A stretch of DNA of 64,000 bases from JAPOUP01 sp965201085 (GCA_965201085.1 CBDAVS010000019.1:233327-297326), one strand, 5' to 3'. Counted from the first letter of the stretch, positions 8,673 through 18,602 are shown. Notes: a model not told the origin generated them from the letters alone. Numbers and translations are program-made.

Positions 8673-8993
8673 TGGAAGAACCTCCGTCCACGAAGGCAAC
8701 CCAGCATCCAGCGCGGCGACGGCATATGAACATTGCGGCACCGGGTCCGGAAAAAGCCCGGGCACGAGGCCCGGGCAGTCCAACAGGGAGGATGCATGTC
8801 GTCACCCGGACATACGCGGGAACTGACTGACGGATCGAAACATCCCCGAAGCGCGGCCTTGGCCTTGCCAAGCCCTGAATCCGAAAATGCCGGTGAGCCA
8901 CCTTCAATCCATCTATAAACTAGAACTAGCTATCCCAAGGTCAAGGGTAATGGTATCAACGCGGAATTCCGTGAATACATGCCTCCGACTTTC
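8673..8993. other. Convergent intergenic region
   Basis: Apart from the hairpin at 8756-8776 I see no gene or other signal in this 321-bp gap between two convergent genes. Confidence 0.5.
8756..8776 (-). terminator. Candidate rho-independent terminator
   Basis: GCCCGGGC occurs twice, at 8756-8763 and 8769-8776, forming an 8-bp stem with a 5-nt loop. Five A residues precede it on the plus strand, so on the minus strand the stem is followed by TTTTT, as needed to end leftward transcription from cenR. It also lies 84 bp after the aminotransferase stop and may serve both strands. Confidence 0.55.
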
Positions 8994-9680
8994 CTAGGCG
9001 ACCAACCTGTAGCCTCCCGACTCGGTCACCAGGAGACGGGCATTCGAGGGATCCGCTTCAATCTTCTGGCGCAACCGGTAGATATGGGTCTCCAACGTGT
9101 GTGTCGTCACCCCCGCGTTATATCCCCAGACCTCGTGTAGCAGGATGTCGCGCGCAACCACGCCATCCGAAGCCCGATACAGGAACTTGAGGATGTTGGT
9201 TTCCTTCTCGGTAAGCCGTATCTTTTTCTCTTCCTCGTTCAGGAGCAGTTTCATCGAAGGCTTGAATGTGTAGGGTCCCAGCTGGAAAACGGCGTCTTCC
9301 GACTGCTCATGCTGGCGCAACTGCGCCCGGATACGGGCAAGCAGCACCGGGAACCGGAACGGTTTGGTTACGTAATCGTTGGCTCCGGCGTCGAGACCCA
9401 GAATCGTGTCACTATCGCTTTCGTGACCCGTCAGCATAACGATCGGGCATTTCACACCCTGCTTCCGCATCACCCGGCAGAGTTCGCGTCCGTCCGTATC
9501 GGGCAGACCGACATCCAGGATTACGAGATCGTAGAGCCCCGCCTTGACCTTCACCATCGCGTCATGGCCATCGACAGCCTCGAAAACATCGAAGTCTTCG
9601 GTCATCAGCAGTTGCTCGCCGAGGGCCTCCCGAAGGTCCGCGTCGTCGTCAACGAGCAGGATTTTCTTTAAGGTCGACAT
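8994..9680 (-). CDS. cenR: OmpR-family response regulator, CenR-like
   Basis: The protein is 228 residues. The receiver domain has the acidic pocket DDD (residues 11-13), phosphoacceptor D56 (VILDVGLPD), T84 (MLTGH) and K106 (VTKPFR). The OmpR/PhoB winged helix follows (LTEKETNILKFLYR, TLETHIYRLRQKIE, LVTESGGYRL). The sequence strongly resembles the alphaproteobacterial regulator called CenR, linked to cell-envelope homeostasis, which is usually encoded away from its kinase as here. ATG at 9680 follows an AGAGG box, and upstream in-frame residues are not family-like. Confidence 0.85.
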   Translation of the reverse strand: MSTLKKILLVDDDADLREALGEQLLMTEDFDVFEAVDGHDAMVKVKAGLYDLVILDVGLPDTDGRELCRVMRKQGVKCPIVMLTGHESDSDTILGLDAGANDYVTKPFRFPVLLARIRAQLRQHEQSEDAVFQLGPYTFKPSMKLLLNEEEKKIRLTEKETNILKFLYRASDGVVARDILLHEVWGYNAGVTTHTLETHIYRLRQKIEADPSNARLLVTESGGYRLVA

Positions 9681-9837
9681 TGTAGGAACCTCTTCGCTTG
9701 CGCTTTGGACTGAATTGAGCAACCCTTCCGCTTCCCGCAAGATATGCTGCAAAGAAATCACGTGCTCGTGTCGGTAGTTGTAGGATTGTTTCAGATCCCG
9801 TCCGCACGTTGGCGCCACGTCTGATCACGAAGGTTCA

Positions 9838-10923
9838 ATGACACTTTCCCCTTCACCCGTCGAAGCGCTCGCCCGCGCCCGTGAAGACCTGCGCATCGGC
9901 CTACCCGTGGTTCTATCGGGGCCTGCGGGACTTGCGGTGACCCTGGCGGCTGAAACGCTAAGCCCGCGCCGTTTGGATGGTGTGCGCCGCCTTGGTGAAC
10001 CGATTCTGGCGATATCGGCCCGACGGGCGGAGACGCTGAAAGCCCGCGTTTATGACGGTGATCTGGCACGGGTCGCACTTCCCCAAGCCGCCAACTCCGC
10101 GTGGGTCGCGGGTGTCGCCAATCCGGCTGAAGATCTGGCCTTACCCTTCAAGGGACCGCTCAACACCCTGCGTGGGGGTGACGCCACCCTCGCCCGCGTC
10201 GGGATCATGCTCGCCAAGTCGGCCAGACTTCTCCCCGCCGTCGTGATGGTGGATGTTTACGATCCGGATTTCGCGGCCACTCACCGCCTTACCCAAGTAG
10301 ACGCCGGTACAATCGCCTCCAAACGGGATGGCGTCGGACAGATGATAAAGGTCATCAACGCCCGTGTTCCGCTCGAGGTTTCCGAAACCGCCCGACTTCA
10401 CGTCTTCCGTCTCGATGAGGGTACGGAAGAGCATTATGCCGTCGAAATCGGCAGGCCGGATCGCAGTGCGCCAGCGCTTACGCGCCTGCATTCCGCCTGT
10501 TTTACCGGGGACCTGCTGGGATCTCTGAAATGCGACTGCGGGCCACAGCTGAGCGCCGCGCTAAAGCGAATGGGCGAAGAGGGATCGGGAATCCTGCTCT
10601 ACCTCAGTCAGGAAGGCCGCGGGATCGGTCTTGCCAACAAGATGCGGGCCTATTCGCTTCAGGATCAGGGATTTGACACGGTCGAGGCGAATCACCGCCT
10701 TGGCTTCGAGGACGATGAACGCGATTTCCGTATCGGCGCGGAGATCCTCCTGGGTATGGGATTTTCGAAAGTTCGGCTGCTGACCAACAATCCCGGGAAG
10801 GTCGCGATGATGCGGGGACACGGGATCACTGTGACCGAACGCGTTCCACTCAAGGTCGGGATCAATCCACTCAACGCAAAATATCTCGACATCAAGGCTA
10901 AAAAATCTGGCCATATACTGTGA
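9838..10923 (+). CDS. ribA: GTP cyclohydrolase II (riboflavin biosynthesis)
   Basis: A 361-residue RibA-type protein. The zinc site C221-x10-C232-x-C234 (CFTGDLLGSLKCDCG) and the downstream YLSQEGRGIGLANK, LLTNNPGKV and NPLNAKYL motifs mark the GTP cyclohydrolase II domain, which opens GTP to 2,5-diamino-6-ribosylamino-pyrimidinone phosphate. The first 180 residues form an extension seen in many alphaproteobacterial RibA proteins and lack the usual DHBP-synthase catalytic signature. It is monocistronic or paired with the downstream YkuD gene; no FMN-element-like leader was seen. Confidence 0.92.
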   Translation: MTLSPSPVEALARAREDLRIGLPVVLSGPAGLAVTLAAETLSPRRLDGVRRLGEPILAISARRAETLKARVYDGDLARVALPQAANSAWVAGVANPAEDLALPFKGPLNTLRGGDATLARVGIMLAKSARLLPAVVMVDVYDPDFAATHRLTQVDAGTIASKRDGVGQMIKVINARVPLEVSETARLHVFRLDEGTEEHYAVEIGRPDRSAPALTRLHSACFTGDLLGSLKCDCGPQLSAALKRMGEEGSGILLYLSQEGRGIGLANKMRAYSLQDQGFDTVEANHRLGFEDDERDFRIGAEILLGMGFSKVRLLTNNPGKVAMMRGHGITVTERVPLKVGINPLNAKYLDIKAKKSGHIL

Positions 10924-11032
10924 TCGCTACAATACCATCGTCAGGCGGCGCATTCAGCATCCGGCCTACCACGAAGACATTCCATCGGTGGCGGTTTGAC
11001 GTCGCGTGCCAGATCCCGGTGACTGAAATAGC

Positions 11033-11686
11033 ATGCCCAACTCTTTTGAGACCCCGTTTGCGATGTCCGGTTCCGTGAGGGAGGTTCCCGCGTTCCATCC
11101 TCGAGAACGTCCTATCCTACAGAAGTCGCGTCGACAGTCGGTCCGGACAACCGATGACCTCGTCCTTACGAGCCGCGGCATTCGTTTTTTAGGCCGCGTT
11201 TTTCCATGTTCCATCGGCCGCGGTGGACTTAGCGCCGAAAAGCGGGAGGGAGACGGTGCGACACCGACCGGAACACTTCGTATCGTTGGCTGTCTCTATC
11301 GCCCTGACAGGCTGGCCCGTCCCAATGCCTGGGCGCTTCCGATCCGCCTGAATGATCTTTGGTGCGATGAGCCCGGATCGCCGCACTACAATCACCCGCT
11401 GCGCGGGCCAAGCGCGACCGGTCATGAAGCGCTATTCAGAGCCGACCCGCTTTATGACCTCATCCTCCTGACGGACTGGAACTGGCCTCACGCGGCACCC
11501 GGCGAGGGATCGGCCATCTTTCTTCACCAATGGCGCAGACCTCTCCATCCAACCAAAGGCTGCATTGCGCTCGACAGGCAACACCTATGGCACATCGCTA
11601 CACGGACCGCTCCCGGTGCACGCATCGTTATTCCTTGGGCACGAACCGCCGGCTGGATGGGTTCGACGGAATATACAAGAACTTGA
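11033..11686 (+). CDS. L,D-transpeptidase (YkuD) family protein
   Basis: This protein of up to 217 residues carries the catalytic signature FLHQWRRPLHPTKGCIAL, with the His and Cys of the YkuD fold, plus GRGGLSAEKREGDGATPTGT upstream. The family cross-links peptidoglycan or attaches lipoproteins to it. The usual S/T-x-G-C context reads T-K-G-C here. The true start is uncertain, since family similarity begins only around residue 38, so ATG at 11033 may be too early. No clear signal peptide is visible. Confidence 0.78.
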   Translation: MPNSFETPFAMSGSVREVPAFHPRERPILQKSRRQSVRTTDDLVLTSRGIRFLGRVFPCSIGRGGLSAEKREGDGATPTGTLRIVGCLYRPDRLARPNAWALPIRLNDLWCDEPGSPHYNHPLRGPSATGHEALFRADPLYDLILLTDWNWPHAAPGEGSAIFLHQWRRPLHPTKGCIALDRQHLWHIATRTAPGARIVIPWARTAGWMGSTEYTRT

Positions 11687-11936
11687 AACGCGACCTGAGC
11701 CATGCGTCTGGCCGGCACAGGGGTTCAGCAAGGCGCGTGTTGATCGGGTTCTGCAATGAAGTTCCTCAAAGGTGGATGCTTCCGTTCGATTGGCGAAGAG
11801 AGGACGTCAACCCTTTCCAATTGCAGCTGCCGGAAAAAGCGGCTACGTGAAGCTCCTCAGCGCACGGGGCATAACCGATTGGGTCAGCCGCACAGTCCGC
11901 CCATGCCAGTGCATATATCGCTCAGCGGGGCCATAA

Positions 11937-13217
11937 GTGTTTACTTCATTCTTCCCCAAACCGAAACTTATGGCGCTCAGCTTTATTGGGTGGTCACTGC
12001 TTTGCGTGATTTTCTGGTATACGCTCGGTCAATCCTTGGGGTCTACGTTCAGTCTCGGCCCTCTGTTCGGCTTCGATTACCCACTGCCACCGACCGACGC
12101 GGCCGATGAAGCCGCACAGGCCGCATTCGATGAAGCGACCCAAGGCCCGCAGACTTTCTGGCGCTACCAATACGTCATCAGCTGCTATGTCGCGTTCGCG
12201 GCCTTCTGGATGTGGTACAGTCCGCATAAATGGGCACGCTGGTCGGTCGCCGGTTCGGCCCTGATCATCTTCGTCACCTGGTTTCAGGTGCAGCTCGATG
12301 TCTTTTTCAACAATTGGTACCGCGACTTCTATGATCTGGTGCCAAAGGCTCTCACCGCCCCGAACACCATAGAGACCAGTGAATATTACGGTCAGATAGG
12401 GACGTTCCTCGGCGTCGCGATGCCTTATGTGATCATCGTCGTACTGAAGATCTACTTCGTGAACCATTACGTGTTTCGCTGGCGAACGGCGATGAACGAC
12501 CGCTACACCGACCTTTGGAAAAAAGTACGCCACATCGAAGGCGCAAGCCAGCGCGTCCAGGACGACACCATGCGCTTCGCACGCATTGTGGAAGGTCTGG
12601 GCGTGGCGATTATCGACAGCTTCATGACCCTTATCGCGTTTCTGCCGATTCTATGGGGTCTGAGTGAATTCGTTAAGGAAATCCCCATTTTTGGTGAAGT
12701 GCCCCAGGCGCTGGTCGTGATCGCCATAGGTTGGTCGGTTTTCGGCACCGGCGTGATGATGCTGGCGGGTTACCGGCTGCCGGGTCTCGAATTCCGGAAC
12801 CAGAGGGTTGAAGCGGCGTTTCGGAAAGAGCTGGTCATGGGTGAGGACCACGAAGACCGGGCCCAGCCAATCACACTGGCGGAGCTGTTCGGAAACGTCC
12901 GCAAGAATTACTTCCGACTCTTTCTTGAATACACCTATTTCAACGTCATCCGAATCACCTATCTTCAGTTTGGCAACCTGATCCCTCTGATCGCGATGGG
13001 TCCTACGGTTGTCGCGGCGGGTTTTTCGTTCGGCGTCATGCAGCAGATACTCAATGCCTTCGGCCGGGTTGAGAACTCGTTTCAGTTCCTGGTCAATTCG
13101 TGGCCGACGATCATTGAATTGATATCGATCCAGAAACGCCTCGCCGCGTTTGAACGGGCGATCGAGGATCAGGACCTGGCGGCGATCGAAAGCGAGGGAG
13201 AGACCCAGGCGGTGTGA
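11937..13217 (+). CDS. BacA/SbmA-family inner-membrane peptide transporter
   Basis: The 426-residue protein matches the SbmA/BacA family: an N-terminal FTSFFPKPKLMALSFIGWSL, about seven membrane segments, and the conserved EGASQRVQDDTMRFARIVEG stretch after the third. Further landmarks are YTYFNVIRITYLQFGNLIPL and SWPTIIELISIQKRL. These proton-driven importers take up antimicrobial and cysteine-rich peptides; BacA is needed for chronic host infection in rhizobia and Brucella, which would suit a host-associated lifestyle (inference). The start is GTG at 11937 with a weak upstream GCGGGG. Confidence 0.88.
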   Translation: MFTSFFPKPKLMALSFIGWSLLCVIFWYTLGQSLGSTFSLGPLFGFDYPLPPTDAADEAAQAAFDEATQGPQTFWRYQYVISCYVAFAAFWMWYSPHKWARWSVAGSALIIFVTWFQVQLDVFFNNWYRDFYDLVPKALTAPNTIETSEYYGQIGTFLGVAMPYVIIVVLKIYFVNHYVFRWRTAMNDRYTDLWKKVRHIEGASQRVQDDTMRFARIVEGLGVAIIDSFMTLIAFLPILWGLSEFVKEIPIFGEVPQALVVIAIGWSVFGTGVMMLAGYRLPGLEFRNQRVEAAFRKELVMGEDHEDRAQPITLAELFGNVRKNYFRLFLEYTYFNVIRITYLQFGNLIPLIAMGPTVVAAGFSFGVMQQILNAFGRVENSFQFLVNSWPTIIELISIQKRLAAFERAIEDQDLAAIESEGETQAV

Positions 13218-13668
13218 TTGCCGGTGTCGGAATGCGCGGCTCGCCAATGTCCGAAGCGGCAAAGGCGCCTTCGGATCAAGGGATATAGATCGCGTGGATA
13301 ATAAGATCGATCATTCATCCGATACGGGGCTGGAGTTGTGAGCGTATCCGAATGCGTGGGCGCCGGTGACGATTCAGAGGTGCGGAAATGCGGACAAGAA
13401 CGACGTTTTCACGACACGACCCAGGATTGACCAAGCCTCGGCGGATGGTTGATTTCCAAGGAGTTCGGGTTTGGCTGGACGAAGCCCGAACGCGTCCAAC
13501 AAAGCTATACGGTATGTCACATGGGTGACTGCAGGACATTGGGCCTTTGACATGGCTTGGATCAAGCCGGTGCGCCGCGCAACGCCAATCCGGCCAGATT
13601 GCATTCTCATTGAATGGGATGCGGAGTGACCATTTGCAGAATTGGCAAGCAGCTTTAGATTGTTCGGC
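13218..13668. other. Intergenic region, no gene recognised
   Basis: The 451 bp after the BacA/SbmA gene contain only short, unconvincing frames on both strands. Confidence 0.5.
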
Positions 13669-14118
13669 ATGACAGATGGCCATCCGTCCACAAACCACAT
13701 TAACCTGATAAAGCTATCGGTCGGCTCGACGAGTGTCGAAAGCCTCGATCAATGGCAGAGAAGTCAGGCGGCGAAAGGCCCGGACGGATCGCCAAGGCAT
13801 GTTACCCGCATGAGACCGCGTCGTGAATCGGATATTCTCAGCGGTGGAAGCATCTACTGGGTGATCGGCGGCATGATCTCATGCCGGCAAAGGGTTTTGC
13901 GTTTGGACGAGGTCACTGGAAACGACGGCGTACGGCGTTGTGCGATCGTTCTTGATCCGACCCTTATACGGGTCGCCGCCGCCCCAAGGCGTCCATTTCA
14001 GGGATGGCGCTATCTTCGGCCGCAGGATTCCCCTCCCGACCTGCGGTCGTATGATGCTGGAAAGGGGCCTATTCCCCCGAATATTGAAACCGCGCTGGCT
14101 GAGATTGGGGTGCTCTAA
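13669..14118 (+). CDS. DUF1489 family protein
   Basis: About 149 residues containing HINLIKLSVGSTSVESLDQW, RHVTRMRPRRESDILSGGS, IYWVIGGMISCRQ, RCAIVLDP and RRPFQGWRYLRPQDSPPDL. This is the pattern of DUF1489, a conserved alphaproteobacterial family of unknown function. ATG at 13669 gives a short N-terminal extension; an upstream ATG at 13642 is less likely. Confidence 0.8.
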   Translation: MTDGHPSTNHINLIKLSVGSTSVESLDQWQRSQAAKGPDGSPRHVTRMRPRRESDILSGGSIYWVIGGMISCRQRVLRLDEVTGNDGVRRCAIVLDPTLIRVAAAPRRPFQGWRYLRPQDSPPDLRSYDAGKGPIPPNIETALAEIGVL

Positions 14119-14559
14119 CCCGAAAGTTCAAACCAAACTCCGCGATGCCGATCCGGCGGCTGGGAATTCTGGGACCTTACGTCGGTGATACCGTCAGCCA
14201 ATCAGACAGCGCCCAACGACGGCATTCAGATTGTCACGCACAGCGGAGAGGCCTGACCGAAATCCCGACGGAGACTGAGAGATACAGTCGTAGCTGACTG
14301 ACTGGATTGCTCGCCTGAGGCTAACGGTCGACGAATAGGCCCAGGAGGCAGACGGCGAACCGTCAATTCCGCGCCAATGCGGTGTCGGCGACAGAAGGAA
14401 TGCCCGGCTTTCATGGCTCGAGAGGCAGGAAGGTTGCACCATTATGGCTCGCCGGAGTATATTTTCCCGAGTGCCGGCGCAGCACGGGACTTCGGGTTTG
14501 GGTTAAGCGGAACTCCCCGAGCCCGATCTTCGGCTTTGCGCTGACTTGCCCGGAAACCT
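14119..14559. other. Intergenic region, no gene recognised
   Basis: This 441-bp stretch between the convergent DUF1489 and FGGY kinase genes has no credible coding frame and no hairpin I would defend. Confidence 0.5.
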
Positions 14560-15822
14560 CTAGGCACACGCCAGCCGGGCAACGCCAACACATGCTTCGG
14601 TCGAACGTGCTGACATGGGCGCGAAACCCAGTTCACGCCCGCGAATTCTGGACCAAGCAGGATTGTCCGCACCGCCTCCCGCCGAAAAAACGGCTTCGGG
14701 ATAGCCCCCGCCACGCTCCTCGATCGAACGGTAGCAATCGGCCTCTATCCGGGCCATGCCCTCGAACAGACCCTGAAGAAACAGTACATCCTGCGCGGGT
14801 CTGGGCTCCAGGCGGGGTCGGAGTTGCGGATCGTTTATCGGGAAACGCTCTCCGGGTCGAAGCAACGGGTAGTAGTCGAGACCGGTGATGCTGTCGGTAT
14901 CCATCTCGGAACTCAGGCGACGCAAACGTCCAGCTGAGAAGAACCGCGCGAGCACGGCGCCACCGGTATTCGACGCACCTCCCGCAAGCCAGGAATTCCC
15001 GAGCCTGTGCGAATACAGTCCGATGGAGGGATCCTCGATTCGGGTAGGAACAAGGCATTTGACCGCCAGGGTGGAGCCAAGGGAGGTCACCGCGACGCCG
15101 ATTCGAAGCGGAGCGGTGGCCAGAAACCCGGCGATGCTGTCCGTTGTGCCAGCATATACCAGCGCATCCGCGGAAAGGCCGAGGCCATGCGCGGCATCCG
15201 GGGTGACCGTACCGATCACGGCGCCCACCGGGAATGGATCAGGTAAAAGGTCTGGATCGATCAAAGGATCGATCCAGTCGGGCCAGGCGTCCAGTTCCGG
15301 ATCAAAACCGGTTTTCAACGCATTGTTGTGGTCGGACACGCCGCCGCGTCCGGTTAGCTTCGCCGCAATGAAGTCAGCCTGATGCAGCAGGTGAACCGGC
15401 GACGCTTCCGTTTCGTTCGCAAGGTGCATTGCCCGCGCAAGGGCCGAATTGCTGCCCTTTGTGATGTGGATGTCGGGGGCAAAGGCCGCGACACGCTCGG
15501 CTTCACGCTCAAATCCCGACGAGTCGTACATCAGTGCCCGCGATACCGGATTCAGGGCAGCATCGGTGATCACCATCGTACCGGAAGTACCGTCGACCGC
15601 GATGCCGGAGATTTCGTCGCCGCTGCGGTCAATGGCGCCGAGAGCGTCAACCTGGCTATGGATGCAGTTCTGCACCGCGATCCACCACTTTTCCGCGTCT
15701 ATCCCATCCGGGTACTGCGGTAAATGTTCGGCCTGTGCCATGGACAGGACGCAACCGTCCTCATCCAGAACAGCCGTACGGACACCCGATGTTCCGATAT
15801 CGATTCCGAGCCGAAGGACCAT
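14560..15822 (-). CDS. FGGY-family carbohydrate kinase
   Basis: A 420-residue kinase with LGIDIGTSGVRTAVLDEDG (phosphate 1 motif) at the N-terminus, ISGIAVDGTSGTMV, VYAGTTDSIAGFLAT in the middle and FSAGGGADNPAWSRIRG near the end. It is shorter than xylulokinase or glycerol kinase and resembles the compact D-ribulokinase-like branch. It is the last gene of the minus-strand operon and its ATG overlaps the aldolase stop by one base. Paired with a class II aldolase and a HAD phosphatase, it probably phosphorylates a ketose or sugar acid before aldol cleavage (inference). Confidence 0.88.
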   Translation of the reverse strand: MVLRLGIDIGTSGVRTAVLDEDGCVLSMAQAEHLPQYPDGIDAEKWWIAVQNCIHSQVDALGAIDRSGDEISGIAVDGTSGTMVITDAALNPVSRALMYDSSGFEREAERVAAFAPDIHITKGSNSALARAMHLANETEASPVHLLHQADFIAAKLTGRGGVSDHNNALKTGFDPELDAWPDWIDPLIDPDLLPDPFPVGAVIGTVTPDAAHGLGLSADALVYAGTTDSIAGFLATAPLRIGVAVTSLGSTLAVKCLVPTRIEDPSIGLYSHRLGNSWLAGGASNTGGAVLARFFSAGRLRRLSSEMDTDSITGLDYYPLLRPGERFPINDPQLRPRLEPRPAQDVLFLQGLFEGMARIEADCYRSIEERGGGYPEAVFSAGGGADNPAWSRIRGRELGFAPMSARSTEACVGVARLACA

Positions 15823-16793
15823 CAGCGGTTAGCCAATGCCAGGCGGTATTTTTCGGCGTCCCAGTTCACCAACTCCGCCTCGGCTTTTGCCCCGATGGCG
15901 GTGGCGGTCCAATCGGGGGGCAGTCGGGAGAGCACGTCAGAGATACAGCGGAGCATCGTGCGCTGGCTTGGCGTCGCATCGACCCGGATCAGCACGCCGC
16001 GGTCCGGACACAAGACCACCGGCCGCGTGCCCGCGCTGTCGCGTGACTGCAGGGCCGGGCCAAGAAAGACGACATGGTCCGGATAATATGTGCCGGCGGT
16101 GGCGCGATCACGGGCAAGAGGATTGAATGCGAGCCAGGACTCCGCAGCCCACTCAAATCCGTCATCGGGTTCCCCCACCGGTTTCCGTGTCATATCGGTC
16201 AGGACGGGCATGCGAAGGCGCTCTTCGGTCTCGGAAACCAGATCGGAGACCTCATCAACGGACGCACCGCAACAGATCAGGCCATGGTTCTGCAGGATGT
16301 AGATCCGTGTTTCGGGTCTGCCTTTCTCGATAATCCCGCGGGTGAGCGGCAGACCGGGCTTGGCGTAAGGGACGAGCGCAATCGGCATCCCTTCGAGTTT
16401 TTCCGGCAACGCCGCAAGCCCTTCAGGACTTATCGCATGGACCAGGGTGGCGACGGAATGGGTATGAACGACGACGCGGCACTCCAGGGCGGCGTGGAAA
16501 GTGGTCTCGATGGAGGGACGCAGCTTGTTCGCCGGATCGATCACCGTGGTTCCGCAGCTGCCGTCACCTGCCTCCCCGAGCGCTTCCGCGAGTGCCGCGT
16601 TCCTGTCGACGGCGACAAAAATCGCTCGGGACTCGGCCTGTCCAAGTTCGGTTCCGGACGCCTTGATCCACATGATCCCATCGCCCTTGACGGACATATT
16701 GCCACCCGGTCCCTGTACCTGCATCGGATCCCGACCAAGGCGGGCCGAAAGAGCGCGGAATTCGGGTGTAACCATATCAGGCGCCGCTCTCAT
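15822..16793 (-). CDS. Class II aldolase/adducin-family protein
   Basis: This 323-residue protein begins with QGPGGNMSVKGDG, IKASGTEL and the zinc ligands VVHTHS, followed by LQNHGLICCG, the usual third-His region of class II sugar-phosphate aldolases. Residues 215-323 extend beyond the compact fuculose aldolase fold, as in the two-domain RhaD-like forms. It is sandwiched between kinase and HAD genes with overlapping ends. It probably cleaves or decarboxylates the phosphorylated product of the FGGY kinase; the substrate is unknown. Confidence 0.85.
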   Translation of the reverse strand: MRAAPDMVTPEFRALSARLGRDPMQVQGPGGNMSVKGDGIMWIKASGTELGQAESRAIFVAVDRNAALAEALGEAGDGSCGTTVIDPANKLRPSIETTFHAALECRVVVHTHSVATLVHAISPEGLAALPEKLEGMPIALVPYAKPGLPLTRGIIEKGRPETRIYILQNHGLICCGASVDEVSDLVSETEERLRMPVLTDMTRKPVGEPDDGFEWAAESWLAFNPLARDRATAGTYYPDHVVFLGPALQSRDSAGTRPVVLCPDRGVLIRVDATPSQRTMLRCISDVLSRLPPDWTATAIGAKAEAELVNWDAEKYRLALANR

Positions 16794-17626
16794 CGGAGAA
16801 CCTCAAGCGAGTATGAGGGGGTGATGGCCCCCTCCGCTTCGATCAACCGTTCCAGACTCGCCGCAACGTCGTCGCAGCGGAAGGCGGGCGCGTGGATACC
16901 GCCACGGATGAAGACCGTGTCCCATCCCGCATCCGCCGCACCCGCAATGTCGTGTTCGAGGCTGTCGCCAACCATCACAAGCCGTTCGGTCGCAAGCGCG
17001 ATGGATAGCGCCCTGAAGACCGGCGGATGGGGTTTTCCGTAGAAGCGGACTTCGCCGCCTGAATCCCTGTAGGCCTGCGCCAGCACCCCTGGCGAAACGG
17101 CGAATGCGTTTGCGCGAGGACTGATACGGTCGGGATTGGAGCATAGGAGCGGCAGTCCTCTTTCCCGCGCATGAGCGAGTGTCGTCCGGTGGCTTTCCCT
17201 GTCCGACCCGTCCGGAAGCCCCATGAGGAGAAGTGCGTCGGCCATCTCGACCCTATCGGTCAAGGCGACGTCGAGCCCCGACGCCCAGACAGCGGCATCG
17301 CCCGGTGTGCGTTCGATCGGAAACAGGCGCCGCTCGGAGATCTTTCCGTCGTTCATGTCACGCCACAAAGCCTCGCCGCCGGTCATCACGAATTCAAAAA
17401 GCGTTTCGGGAAAGCCCATGTCAGCGATTCGGGCGCTGTTGGGGGCCGCGCGTTTGCCCGAGTTGGAGAGCACCGCCAAGCGGGCGCCTTTGCGATGGAG
17501 AGTGGTCAACGCCTCCACCGCCGATGGATAGGGTGAGCTGCCGTCATGGAGAACGCCCCACTGGTCGAGAACGATGGCATCGTATTCTTCTGCCAATTCG
17601 CCCATGCTTTCGAGGAAGCGGGTCAC
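16790..17626 (-). CDS. HAD-IIA family sugar-phosphatase (TIGR01459-like)
   Basis: A 278-residue haloacid-dehalogenase-type phosphatase: motif I YDAIVLDQWGVLHDG, motif II AVLSNSGKRA, the lysine of RFYGKPHPPVF and motif III VMVGDSLEHDIAGAADAG. The cap position fits NagD-like HAD-IIA enzymes. In the first motif the second Asp of DxD is replaced (DQW), a variant that is standard in this subfamily. Its stop overlaps the aldolase start by four bases, so it is co-translated in the kinase/aldolase operon. Confidence 0.85.
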   Translation of the reverse strand: MTRFLESMGELAEEYDAIVLDQWGVLHDGSSPYPSAVEALTTLHRKGARLAVLSNSGKRAAPNSARIADMGFPETLFEFVMTGGEALWRDMNDGKISERRLFPIERTPGDAAVWASGLDVALTDRVEMADALLLMGLPDGSDRESHRTTLAHARERGLPLLCSNPDRISPRANAFAVSPGVLAQAYRDSGGEVRFYGKPHPPVFRALSIALATERLVMVGDSLEHDIAGAADAGWDTVFIRGGIHAPAFRCDDVAASLERLIEAEGAITPSYSLEVLR

Positions 17627-17631
17627 CGAAT

Positions 17632-18567
17632 TCAGTATTCCGCCATGTCCGCAGGCGCTGTGAGACCCGCCAGGTAAGCTTCGACTTCCTCGGACTTCAT
17701 CGCCGCCGCGGACCTGTCGGCAAGGCCGTCGGCCATGTCACCGAAGTAGAACTGGAAGCCCGGTATAACCTGACGGCGCCTGCGACGCGGCATCCCTTCA
17801 TATGGAAAGACATCCGATCGGGCGTTCGCGGCATGGTCGTGGCAGGGAAGCACATAGTCGGCGCGTTTGTCGATTTCCTCGACCGACTTCCAGCCTTCGT
17901 AAGAGTTCACAAAACGCGCAGGCACCCAGTAGCGCCATTTCTCGGCAACGTTCGGCTCGAGGTTTCGCTCCATGAAGATCGCGTCACCAGCGATGACGAT
18001 ATCGCCCATGGACGTGGCCACGGAGACGGCCATATGGCCTACGGAATGGCCCGGAGTGTGGAACATGGTGATACCCGGTAGAATTTCGCATTCATGTTCC
18101 ACCGTCTCAAAAACGCAGCCCGCGTAGGGCGGCGCGATATCGAGGATGCCGCATTCGTACGTGCGGTAATAGAGCGGCAGCGGATTGAGGGCCATTTCAA
18201 TCTCGCCTTTGGGAGCGATATACCGCGCATTCCTGAATCTTTTCATATTCTGCACATGGTCCCAGTGCAGATGGGTGAAAACAATCGCCTCGATCTCGTC
18301 GGGACTTACCCCGAGCCGCCGCTCCAGGTGCTCATGCACTTCGAGGCAGCCGCGCTTCTCGCATTTGTGGTGATATCGGGTGGCGCGTTCCTCGTCGCAA
18401 AGCCCGGTATCGATCAGGATTTTGTGCTCACCGGTATCGACATAATGACAGTAGACGGGATTCCAGCATTTCCGGCCTGCCGGTCCTTTCCAGAAGATGT
18501 AAGTCCCCAGATCGGCTTCCAGCCAGCCGGTGTTGATGGGATAGATTTTCGTTTCCGCCACACCCAT
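17632..18567 (-). CDS. Metallo-beta-lactamase-fold hydrolase (AHL-lactonase-like)
   Basis: The protein has 311 residues with the metal motif THLHWDH (residues 98-104), TPGHSVGHM, an AGDAIF aspartate and LPCHDH. It resembles N-acyl-homoserine-lactone lactonases and related lactone hydrolases. As first gene of the kinase/aldolase/HAD operon it may open a sugar lactone rather than quench quorum sensing. It starts 5 bp upstream of the HAD gene. A TTGTATGCAA motif lies 26 bp before its ATG. Confidence 0.85.
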   Translation of the reverse strand: MGVAETKIYPINTGWLEADLGTYIFWKGPAGRKCWNPVYCHYVDTGEHKILIDTGLCDEERATRYHHKCEKRGCLEVHEHLERRLGVSPDEIEAIVFTHLHWDHVQNMKRFRNARYIAPKGEIEMALNPLPLYYRTYECGILDIAPPYAGCVFETVEHECEILPGITMFHTPGHSVGHMAVSVATSMGDIVIAGDAIFMERNLEPNVAEKWRYWVPARFVNSYEGWKSVEEIDKRADYVLPCHDHAANARSDVFPYEGMPRRRRRQVIPGFQFYFGDMADGLADRSAAAMKSEEVEAYLAGLTAPADMAEY

Positions 18568-18592
18568 GGAACGCTCCGTTGTGAATTCGAAT

Positions 18593-18602
18593 TTGTATGC
18601 AA
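18593..18602. promoter_or_regulatory. Candidate FCD-GntR operator upstream of the lactonase operon
   Basis: TTGTATGCAA is a near-palindrome of the TNGTATACNA type bound by FCD-domain GntR regulators. It recurs as CTGTATACAA before gntR (20541-20550). The assignment is inference from family consensus and location. Confidence 0.4.

Noticed and set aside
17632..18567. Quorum-quenching AHL lactonase as the assigned role
   Set aside because: Fold matches, but the operon context points to carbohydrate metabolism; only the fold is supported.
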